NCBI GenBank assembly: GCA_002503285.1
Contig: DARI01000010.1
Location: 1-64,000 of the forward strand
DNA length: 64,000 nucleotides
Origin: Euryarchaeota archaeon UBA557
GTDB taxonomy: Archaea; Thermoplasmatota; Poseidoniia; Poseidoniales; Thalassarchaeaceae
Reading direction: 5' to 3'
Shown here: positions 18,738 to 26,900 of the stretch, piece after piece
How positions within the stretch are numbered: the first letter of the stretch is position 1
Layout of the letters: each line of letters opens with the position of its first letter
Made by a program: the position numbers and the translations under genes
The notes under the pieces: generated by a model
The model's database searches: none
The model's input: only the letters and a program-made list of their open reading frames with translations
What the model was told of the DNA's origin: nothing

Positions 18738-20828
18738 ATGAAGATAGTTCCGAGAATTACAATTTTTGTAAGTGTTATGATTTTGACAACATTTTTTTCA
18801 GGATGTATCGAAAGTACAAATGAAGATAATAATTTAGGAACGCTTGTAATTGCTTATGAGATTAAAGATAACTTAGAAGATATCGATAATAATCCTCAAA
18901 TATTAGCAGATTATCTATCAGATAAATTAAATTACGATGTTTCTATTTTTAATGTAGCGTCGGAAGGTGCCATGATTGAAGCATTAAGATTCGGAAATGC
19001 CGATATTGCAGTAATGGATGCCGGATCCGGATGGATAGGTTGGCAACAACATGGATTAGAAGTTTTAGTTGCTGACTTGAATCAAGATGGAAAGTCACAT
19101 TATAATTCTCATGCATGGGTGAAAAGAGATAGTGAAATAGGAATGGCGCAAATTGATGGCGATAGATATACCGATCCATATTCATTGTTAGCAAGTAAAA
19201 ATTCCTGTCACACCGGTTGGCTAAAATCGACAGGAATGTTAATCCCAATGGGATTCTTGATTGGACACGGATATGCAAACATAATAGGAGATCCCAACGA
19301 TGTTGAAACAATTAGAAATACGATATATGCTTTTTTTGGAGAAAATTCATCAATTCCTGATGTAGGTAGCCCGTATTACGGAGATGGAGGTGCATTGAGA
19401 TGCCTATCTGAAGGCAAAGGTGAAGTTGCATTTACTAATGAAAATACTGTAGAAGCATATTGTGGAGTAGATGATGGCATTGAAAGGAATAATAATTGGT
19501 GTGGAAATATCGAAGACTACGTTGCATTGCCTACCTTTGGAAAGTCACCCAGCAATCCACTGATGTACAATCCATCTAAAATAAATAATATTTTATTAGA
19601 ACAATTAGAAGAAATATTAATAGAAATGGACAATGAAGTTGAAGGAATAAGTATATTAAAAAATATATTTAATTCCTTAGGATTTATATCCACGAATGCT
19701 ACAGAACATTTATCAGAATTCTCATCATTAATGTCCAATATTCCGGGAATCTCAGCATATTATGATGATAAATATGAAATAAATAACTCAATATCTCCTT
19801 CTTTAGATAAGGTTAGAATAGGGTTTGAAATCAATAATATAAGTAATGATAGTAATCCTGAACTATTAGGAAAATATTTAGAAAATACTCTTGGAATTGA
19901 AGTAGAGATACATATATTTAATTCAGAAATAGAAATTCTTGACGCATTGGATACAAATAATATTGATATCGGATTAGTCAACGAAAATGCGGCATGGTAT
20001 GGTTGGAAGGAATATAGCCTAGCAGTCATGGCGGCGATAAAAGATGAAGATGGTAAGTCTAAACATGAATCAAAAGCATGGATTAGATCTGGTAGCGATA
20101 TATCAATTGCCCATCTAGATGAAGATGAGGAAACTGATCCTTTTGAATTGTTAAATGGTAAAATATCATGCCATACCAGTTTACTAGATTCTGCAGGGAC
20201 TTTCATACCATTGGGTAATTTAATTAAAAACGGATACATAAATTCATTTGAAAATGATATAGAAAATTTTAGTATAATAAATACTATTCAGGCATTTCTA
20301 AGTAAAAATTCGTCAATACCTGATGAAGAAGATGATTATTATGGGGAAATTGGGGCATTAAAATGCCTTTCAAAAGGGACAGGAGATGTAGCATTTATCA
20401 AGTATGATGCCATAGAAAAATTTTGTAATGGTCCTGAAAGTGCTGAATGGTGTCTTGGTGATGCCCAATATATATCTCTTCCAACTTTAGGAGAAATTCC
20501 TACCAAATCTATAATTTATAATCCAAATTATTTAGATATTCAAACTAGAACTGCTATTTTGAATTCATTAATGACACTTAATTATGAGATGTATGTTGAA
20601 AATTATTCAGTCATGGGAAATACATATACTGGATGTTATGATATTTCCGTTCATGTGATAGATGAAGAATCGCCAAAGAATAATTGCGGATCAGAAATTT
20701 TACATAATGTCTTAGATTCATCTGGAATAATTACAATTAATTCCCAGGATCACTTAGGTGAATATTCTGAGATTATTACTAATATACCTAAAATTATAGA
20801 ATATCACCAGCAACTATTAGAAATATAA
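18738..20828 (+). CDS. Tandem PhnD-like substrate-binding lipoprotein
   Basis: A 696-residue lipoprotein (lipobox Cys23 in MILTTFFSGC). Two PhnD-type periplasmic-binding domains lie in tandem: copy 1 about 30-350 (ADIAVMDAGSGWIGWQQHGL) and copy 2 about 355-690 (IDIGLVNENAAWYGWKEYSL). Each later has a serine-rich SIPD stretch and a TGEVAFT/TGDVAFI-like segment. Copy 2 contains an insertion with TGCYDISVH (Cys633) and NNCGS (Cys650), the same module as the repeats of the FEA1-like protein. PhnD relatives normally deliver phosphonate, phosphite or similar anions to PhnCE-type transporters; the context here argues for iron or an iron-carbonate/phosphate complex. It is followed by its ATPase and permease on the same strand. 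Confidence 0.85.
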   Translation: MKIVPRITIFVSVMILTTFFSGCIESTNEDNNLGTLVIAYEIKDNLEDIDNNPQILADYLSDKLNYDVSIFNVASEGAMIEALRFGNADIAVMDAGSGWIGWQQHGLEVLVADLNQDGKSHYNSHAWVKRDSEIGMAQIDGDRYTDPYSLLASKNSCHTGWLKSTGMLIPMGFLIGHGYANIIGDPNDVETIRNTIYAFFGENSSIPDVGSPYYGDGGALRCLSEGKGEVAFTNENTVEAYCGVDDGIERNNNWCGNIEDYVALPTFGKSPSNPLMYNPSKINNILLEQLEEILIEMDNEVEGISILKNIFNSLGFISTNATEHLSEFSSLMSNIPGISAYYDDKYEINNSISPSLDKVRIGFEINNISNDSNPELLGKYLENTLGIEVEIHIFNSEIEILDALDTNNIDIGLVNENAAWYGWKEYSLAVMAAIKDEDGKSKHESKAWIRSGSDISIAHLDEDEETDPFELLNGKISCHTSLLDSAGTFIPLGNLIKNGYINSFENDIENFSIINTIQAFLSKNSSIPDEEDDYYGEIGALKCLSKGTGDVAFIKYDAIEKFCNGPESAEWCLGDAQYISLPTLGEIPTKSIIYNPNYLDIQTRTAILNSLMTLNYEMYVENYSVMGNTYTGCYDISVHVIDEESPKNNCGSEILHNVLDSSGIITINSQDHLGEYSEIITNIPKIIEYHQQLLEI

Positions 20829-20884
20829 TGAGCTAATCAGATTTTTAATAATGAATATAGTTTCCCGGCAATACCAAATAAGAG

Positions 20885-20900
20885 TTTAGGACCCCCTAAA
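20885..20900. promoter_or_regulatory. Operator 3 upstream of the PhnC-like gene
   Basis: TTTAGGACCCCCTAAA has the same TTTAGG-N4-CCTAAA form as the two sites upstream of the FEA1-like gene, but with an asymmetric centre. It lies about 30 bases before the ATPase coding region and downstream of the AT-rich TTTTTAATAATG (about 20842-20853), so the ATPase and permease probably have their own regulated promoter. Confidence 0.6.
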
Positions 20901-20930
20901 CTTTAGACAAAGTATTGGGAAGTGGTTTGA

Positions 20931-21644
20931 ATATCGGCAAATAGAGTTGAAGAAATTCCTTTAGTTCGTCTAAATGATGTTTTAATTGGATATAATTCCA
21001 AAAACCTACTATGTAAAATTCCAAACTTAGAAATTTGGCCCGGAGAAGTTGTTGCAATAACTGGGCCATCAGGAGTTGGGAAAACTACTTTGCTCAGAAC
21101 TATAGCAGGAATTGTCTCACCATTAGAGGGTAATGTGGAAGTATGCGGTGATTTATTACCTCAAAAACCTAAAAGAGGAAGATTAGGTTACGTCCCTCAG
21201 AGACTTGGATTAGTGAGGCATGCTAGTATAATGCATAATGTCATGTTGGGAGCCAATGCTGGAAGTTCAACAATTTTTCATTCTTCAGAAGTAAAGAAGA
21301 AAGCACACCTGGCCATTGAAAGAATGGGATTAACCGATAAAATATTAGAGCCAGTTAGAAAATTATCAGGAGGGCAACAAAGAAGAGTAGCAACTGCAAG
21401 GACTTTGGCACAGGAGCCAAAATTAATACTAGCAGATGAGTTTTTGAGTGAACTAGATGAAGAAACCATGGAGATGGTCCTAAAAGAAGTATTAGAGTAT
21501 GTTCGTAAAAGCGGTGCTGCTTTGATTGTAGTTGAACATGACATAGCAAGAGCTAGATCAATGGCAGATAGATTATTAGTTATTGATGACGGAAGAATTA
21601 ATCCATTTATCAGAGAAGTCACTGCAATGGAGATCAAAGTATGA
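20931..21644 (+). CDS. ABC transporter ATP-binding protein, PhnC-like
   Basis: About 237 residues. It has Walker A GPSGVGKTT, Q-loop VPQRLG, signature LSGGQQRRVATART, Walker B LILADEFLSELD (ADEF instead of the usual ADEP) and H-loop VVEHD. The frame is open from just after a TGA at 20928-20930, and the N-terminal strand and Walker A are all encoded there, but no ATG, GTG or TTG occurs in frame before 21090, which lies inside Walker A. The true start is therefore either a rare codon (ATA at 20931) or hidden by a one-base error: one A fewer in CAAATAG would join the frame to TTG at 20927. Its stop overlaps the permease start by four bases (ATGA). Confidence 0.85.
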   Translation: MSANRVEEIPLVRLNDVLIGYNSKNLLCKIPNLEIWPGEVVAITGPSGVGKTTLLRTIAGIVSPLEGNVEVCGDLLPQKPKRGRLGYVPQRLGLVRHASIMHNVMLGANAGSSTIFHSSEVKKKAHLAIERMGLTDKILEPVRKLSGGQQRRVATARTLAQEPKLILADEFLSELDEETMEMVLKEVLEYVRKSGAALIVVEHDIARARSMADRLLVIDDGRINPFIREVTAMEIKV

Positions 21645-22519
21645 TTACCATTAAGAATAAGATATTATTCTTGTTCTTTGGCACCATATTTTTCACATTC
21701 TGGTTATTGGACGGAATGGTAAATCATTGGGGAAGGTTGTCAGGTAGCTTAGGGAACTTAATTACATTCTTCAATGAATCATTATGGCCTCCAGACTGGA
21801 GTGTCATTAAACCTCAAGCATATCCGGTTTGTACTGCATATCCATTATTTGATTTTACGTGTTCAACAGCATGGATTGGCATGATTGAAACGATAAAAAT
21901 TGCATTTGTCGCCACAATATTGGGATCAATAATATCATTGCCATTATCTATGGTTGCAGCACGTAACCTTAATTCAAAGGGCGCCTCATATTTTATTAGA
22001 TTCATATTGGCAGGTGCTAGAAGTTTACCAAGCATAATATGGGCAATATTTTTTGTTATTTTAGTCGGATTTGGACCTTTTGCAGGAGTATTGGCTATGA
22101 CAATATACACTGTTGGATACTTGGGTAAATTACAATATGAAGCAATAGAGGGGATGAATAACATTCCTTTGGAGACTGCAAGGTCAATGGGACTATCAAA
22201 ATTTGAAATTGCAATAGGAGTTGTAATTCCTGAAATGGCCAATAGTTTGATATCGCAAACAATTTTTATGTTTGAATATAATGTCAGGCATGGCACAGTA
22301 ATAGGAATAGTTGGAGCAGGAGGTATTGGATATTACATCAATCTATATTTAAAATTTCTACAATACGATAAAGTAATTTCTTATCTAATAATTATTTTCA
22401 TTGTAGTGCTAGTAATAGACTTTATTTCAATATCAGCAAGATCATTATTTAATGAGGAGGGAGATTTATCAAAACCGTCATGGTGGGGAGTTTTTGGATC
22501 ACCAAATAGTAAGAAATAA
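21641..22519 (+). CDS. ABC transporter permease, PhnE-like
   Basis: A 292-residue inner-membrane protein with about six hydrophobic segments. The coupling (EAA) motif is seen in NIPLETARSMGLSKFEIAIG, followed by the usual glycine-rich IVGAGGIGYYINLYL. It belongs to the PhnE group of BPD-type permeases and is translationally coupled to the ATPase. It completes an importer made of two lipoproteins, an ATPase and a permease. The transported substrate is inferred from neighbours to be iron rather than phosphonate. Confidence 0.88.
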   Translation: MITIKNKILFLFFGTIFFTFWLLDGMVNHWGRLSGSLGNLITFFNESLWPPDWSVIKPQAYPVCTAYPLFDFTCSTAWIGMIETIKIAFVATILGSIISLPLSMVAARNLNSKGASYFIRFILAGARSLPSIIWAIFFVILVGFGPFAGVLAMTIYTVGYLGKLQYEAIEGMNNIPLETARSMGLSKFEIAIGVVIPEMANSLISQTIFMFEYNVRHGTVIGIVGAGGIGYYINLYLKFLQYDKVISYLIIIFIVVLVIDFISISARSLFNEEGDLSKPSWWGVFGSPNSKK

Positions 22520-22530
22520 ATAAAAAATAT

Positions 22531-22755
22531 TCAAATATCATCAGCTATAATTCTTATTGAGCCGCCCTTATATGAAATTTGGATATTATCTTTAACCTTG
22601 TAAGTTAATGCTGCCAATGCCTCATAAACTTCTTTTTCATCCACTTTGAATGCTTCTGCTGCGCGTTTAGTTGACCATGGTACTTCAGTAAAATCTGAAG
22701 ATGCAATCCATTTCAACATCCTAGCTTCAAAATCAGTTAAATCCATAGAAGACAT
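22531..22755 (-). CDS. Small winged-helix-like protein
   Basis: A 74-residue protein. The pattern DFEARMLKWIASSDFTEVPW, then STKRAAEAFKVDEKEVYEAL and a beta hairpin IQISYKGGSIRIIAD, looks like a compact winged helix-turn-helix. It starts four bases after the stop of gpsA and is probably co-transcribed with it. The regulatory target is unknown. Confidence 0.6.
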   Translation of the reverse strand: MSSMDLTDFEARMLKWIASSDFTEVPWSTKRAAEAFKVDEKEVYEALAALTYKVKDNIQISYKGGSIRIIADDI

Positions 22756-22759
22756 AATT

Positions 22760-23767
22760 TTAGCTCCTGTATGATTCTACCATTTTTCTTACGGCATCTT
22801 CCACTTCTATTTCTCCTTCAAGTAATGCCCATAATGAAGATAAAAAGGGAGTATGGAGTTGTAATTTTAATGCTTGATCTAAAAACGATTTAGTAGCCCT
22901 TACGCCTTCTGCAACCATGAACATATCATTTAAGGCCTCATCAAGGCTCATCCCAGAACCAAGTTTTTCACCTAATGTTCTGTTACGGCTTCTTGGACTT
23001 GTGGCTGTAACATATAAGTCACCAATTCCAGCAGGACCAAAAGCAGTATTTTCCTTTGCACCCATCCTTCCAAGTAGTAATATTCCTTCGCTGTATCCAG
23101 CAAGAACTAACGCGGCTTTGAGATTATCTCCGCCTATTGAGTCTCTTAAACCATCAACTAGTCCGCAGGCTAATGCGACAGTATTCTTGTACGCCCCCCA
23201 TAATTCAGCCCCTATTGGATCTACAGCGGGCGTCAATATCAACGAGCTAGTTGAGAGTCTTTCTGCCACTCTTTCTGCAACAGATCTATCATGACAGGCC
23301 ACTAATGCATTTGTCAAAACTCCTCTTGCTACTTCCGGAGCAATAGTAGGGCCTGTCATAACTACTACAGGATTATTTTTTCCAGCCGCATTTAATTTTT
23401 CCTCCAATACTTCAGATATTAGTCCATGTTTTTCTTTTTCAGGAGCAAGTCCCTTTGCCAAGTCGACTATTACATGAGATGGGCGTAGATATTGAATCAT
23501 ATCGTCAAAGACAGATATAATTACTGAACTAGGTAAAGCCATTATGATTAATTCGCAAGTTTCTAAAATATCCGAAAGTTCCATTGTTACTTGTAAGCCT
23601 GATAAATCATGACCTGGTAGGTACTTAGTGTTCAGACTATCTTCCATTAAAGACTGGTATACTTCATGTTCAACCGTCCATCCAGATACATTATGCCCAT
23701 CATCTATCCATATCTTAGCAAGAGCAGTGCCCCAATTACCTAAACCTACTATACCAATTCGAGCCAT
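22760..23767 (-). CDS. gpsA: Glycerol-3-phosphate dehydrogenase (NAD(P)+)
   Basis: 335 residues from the ATG at 23767, which begins MARIGIVGLGNWGTALAK, the family's normal N terminus; the frame is open to 23845 but the extra residues are not family-like. Other signatures: VDLAKGLAPE, VMTGPTIAPEVARG, the catalytic Lys in WGAYKNTVALACGLVDG, and GPAGIGDLYVTATSPRSRNR. It reduces dihydroxyacetone phosphate to sn-glycerol-3-phosphate, the bacterial lipid backbone, which is noteworthy in an archaeon. Confidence 0.93.
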   Translation of the reverse strand: MARIGIVGLGNWGTALAKIWIDDGHNVSGWTVEHEVYQSLMEDSLNTKYLPGHDLSGLQVTMELSDILETCELIIMALPSSVIISVFDDMIQYLRPSHVIVDLAKGLAPEKEKHGLISEVLEEKLNAAGKNNPVVVMTGPTIAPEVARGVLTNALVACHDRSVAERVAERLSTSSLILTPAVDPIGAELWGAYKNTVALACGLVDGLRDSIGGDNLKAALVLAGYSEGILLLGRMGAKENTAFGPAGIGDLYVTATSPRSRNRTLGEKLGSGMSLDEALNDMFMVAEGVRATKSFLDQALKLQLHTPFLSSLWALLEGEIEVEDAVRKMVESYRS

Positions 23768-23866
23768 ATCAGTAAAACCACGACATTCCGTTCCTGTTAT
23801 CATACTATTGGGATTAGTAACATCATACGTTGCATTCTTGACCATAAAGCGCTCGCATCATAATAA

Positions 23867-23951
23867 GCAGGGGTACCCGAGTGGTCAAAGGGGCTGGGTT
23901 TAGGTCCCAGTGCGTAGTGCTTCGCAGGTTCAAATCCTGTCCCCTGCACCA
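23867..23951 (+). tRNA. tRNA-Leu (anticodon UAG)
   Basis: An 85-base tRNA with acceptor stem GCAGGGG/CCCCTGC, discriminator A and a genome-encoded CCA (23949-23951). The anticodon arm CTGGG-TTTAGGT-CCCAG presents TAG, reading CUA codons. A long variable arm (GTGCGTAGTGCTTCGC) and the T arm AGGTTCAAATCCT fit the class II tRNA-Leu fold. No intron is seen. It sits in the spacer between gpsA and the large subtilase gene. Confidence 0.95.
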
Positions 23952-23957
23952 CTAAAG

Positions 23958-26900
23958 TCATTCCAAATGTATTCTCTTTGATCGGAATTTAGCAATTTTA
24001 GTTTTTTGCCAATTGACCAATCTAAATAACATGAATACTAAGAAAATCGATGTTAATGTAATTAATAAATATACATCCTGATCAAATGGTCTAGTTGGAT
24101 CATATGGATGAGAATCTTGAGCATCTGGAATATTGTCCCCATCATCATCGATATCCAATAGGTTAATTTCTCCATCATTATCTAAATCCAAGAAGTCAAT
24201 TGATAAAAATTCAGGAATTTCTGGCTCTTCTTCCTCCACGATATTCAGATTGGGATCAGGTATACATCCAATTATATTTCCAATTGCAAGTAAATGGATA
24301 ATGTCGACATACGAAGAGTTTAATCCTGGTTCAAAAATACATCCATCGGAATTATCTCCTACAGAATCTCCATCAGAATCCATCCATTCCAATGGATCAT
24401 TGTCGAAAAGGTCAAAGTTGTCGCCTTTATTATCTCCATCTAAATCGCTCCATTCATTTGGATCTAATTCAAAAGAATCATTAGAATCCTCATAGCCATC
24501 ATTGTCATCATCTTTATCTAAATTATTACCTAGCGTATCTCCATCTGTATCTATGTATTCGGAAGGATCAAGTGGGAACTCATCCCCTAACAAATTACAG
24601 TATTCTAAAGTAATTATATAAACTGGATGCCTATTAGATAAATTGACAAAGTCTGATGGATAAATTAGTGGATATGAGGGTGGGAGATAGTTTAAAACAG
24701 AAGGATGTATTAAAGGAACTTCTTCACCTAATGATGTTAAAATGCTAAGACTTCCAATGTTGTGATTACCGCCATAATTATTATTTGATGAATCGACAAA
24801 AGATGTCCCAGTATTAGTATCACATACGCCATCACCATCATCATCTGCATCGAAATTATCGCCTAATTGATCACCGTCATAATCAGACCATTCAAATTTA
24901 TTAGAAGAAAATGTATCAAAATTATCTGTTCGCCCATCATTATCATCATCAAGATCAGTATTATCTCCAATACCATCTGAATCGGTGTCACTCCACTCAG
25001 TTCTATCTAAGGGAAAAGCATCCATAATTATTACTTGATAGACTATATTGCCATTTGAATCTAAAGTTTGTAAAGTATAAGTATCATTTACTCCGTCATT
25101 ATCATCATCTGGATCTATATTATCTGGAATTTGGTCGCTATCGGTGTCTGCAGAAATATTCGGATCTAATGGATCAAAATCAATTGCATCTGGTACTCCA
25201 TCATTATCATCATCTAAATCATTGATATCTACAATCGAATCTCCATCTGTATCCAATATACAGTCATTAAGAGAATTCGAAGCTGTTCGAATCGTAGATT
25301 TTAATTCTGGACATGCAATTTGATCAATTGCCATCACAGTTTCAACATAATAACCAAGTGAAGCCTCTACACAATTTGCTAAACCTCGGATATTAGAATA
25401 ATGTCCTATCTTACAAGGTGATTGATCTAATGAAGAAGAATTTGGAGCATCATGACCCTTGGCTGCGAGCGAACAAGATGTTTGACCAGAAGAGGGCTGA
25501 TAAGTTCCTGGAACACAAGCAGTTTGGAAACCTGAACCATGATTGAGATCTATATTTTCAGGGGCATTTTTATCCATAATATTCCCATTACCTAATTGCC
25601 CATTAGAGTTATATCCCCAGCAATACAAAGTTGCATCATCCAATATTGCACAAGAATGTCGTTGCCCTACTGAAATTGATAATGCTGAACGACCAATGGG
25701 AATATCAACTTCATCCGCAATTATCCTATCATTATTAGTTCCATCTCCAAGTTGACCTTTTGCATTATCTCCCCAGCAAATTACCTTACCATTATCTAAA
25801 ACTGAACAAGTATGATGAAATCCTGACTCTATAATAGATGGTATTTGATTTTCAGAGAGAGGGACTGGATTTGGAAGATTGAAATTATCATAATTTCCAT
25901 TACCTAGTTGGCCTCCTGAATTAAAGCCCCAGCAATATAATGAATTATTAATCATAATTGAACAAGTGTGAAATGCTCCACTACTTATTGATCTAGATTG
26001 ATATTGATTTCCTAATGACTTAGGAGTTAATTGCCTATCATTACTGCCATCTCCAAGTTGACCATGCCAATTATCCCCCCAGCATTCAATAGAAGAATTG
26101 ATTAATATTGCACATGTATGATATGATCCAGCAGATAATGAAATAACATCAGAACCATCGAATAAAATTTTAGTTGGAATATTTCTATCTGAAGTAGAGC
26201 CATCTCCTACCTGCCCATTGGCATTTCCTCCCCAACATTTTACAGAATTATCATCAAGAATTGAACATGTGTGCGTTTGCCCTAAAGTGATGCTTGATGC
26301 AGATCTACCATTGCCAAGGTTTACCAATGTAGGAACCGTTCTTTCAACTGTCGTACCATCTCCCAATTGGCCCTGAGAATTGTCTCCCCAGCACCTAAGA
26401 GATCCATCATCAAAAATTGCACATGAGTGTGCTAAGCCTGTAGATACAGATATTGCAATACGACCTAATGGAGTATTTACTACCGTTGGAGCCAATTTAT
26501 CATCTCTTGAACCATCCCCTAATTGCCCATTACCATTACTCCCCCAGCAACGTATCGCCCCATCGTCCAAAATTGCACATGAATGTGACGTACCTGCATT
26601 TACATCTGTCAAGATAGGAACATTGAAACCTGGGTCCGAACCGATGCAATCAGTTGGTGAATTTGAGCCAGATAATGGATTATATGTCCCTCCTGGACAT
26701 GCAATTTGTGCACTTGAACCTATGGAACTAACATAATAACCAGCATTGGCATCATCACATTTATCCATCCCAGATAATTTTTGAAATGTACCTATTGAGC
26801 AAGGAGATTGAGAAGTTGCACCATTTGTATCAACATAATTTCCTGGACTTGCAGGTATCTTAATCAGACTGCCAATAGTATTGACATAGAAGCCAACAGT

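Noticed and set aside
18738..22519. Phosphonate importer
   Set aside because: No phosphonate-degradation gene is nearby; the FEA1-like neighbour, shared Cys module and iron-type operators point to iron. Not excluded, but not preferred.
23628..23903. Plus-strand open frame across the start of gpsA and the tRNA-Leu
   Set aside because: It runs antisense to gpsA and into a well-formed tRNA gene; it is a shadow frame.
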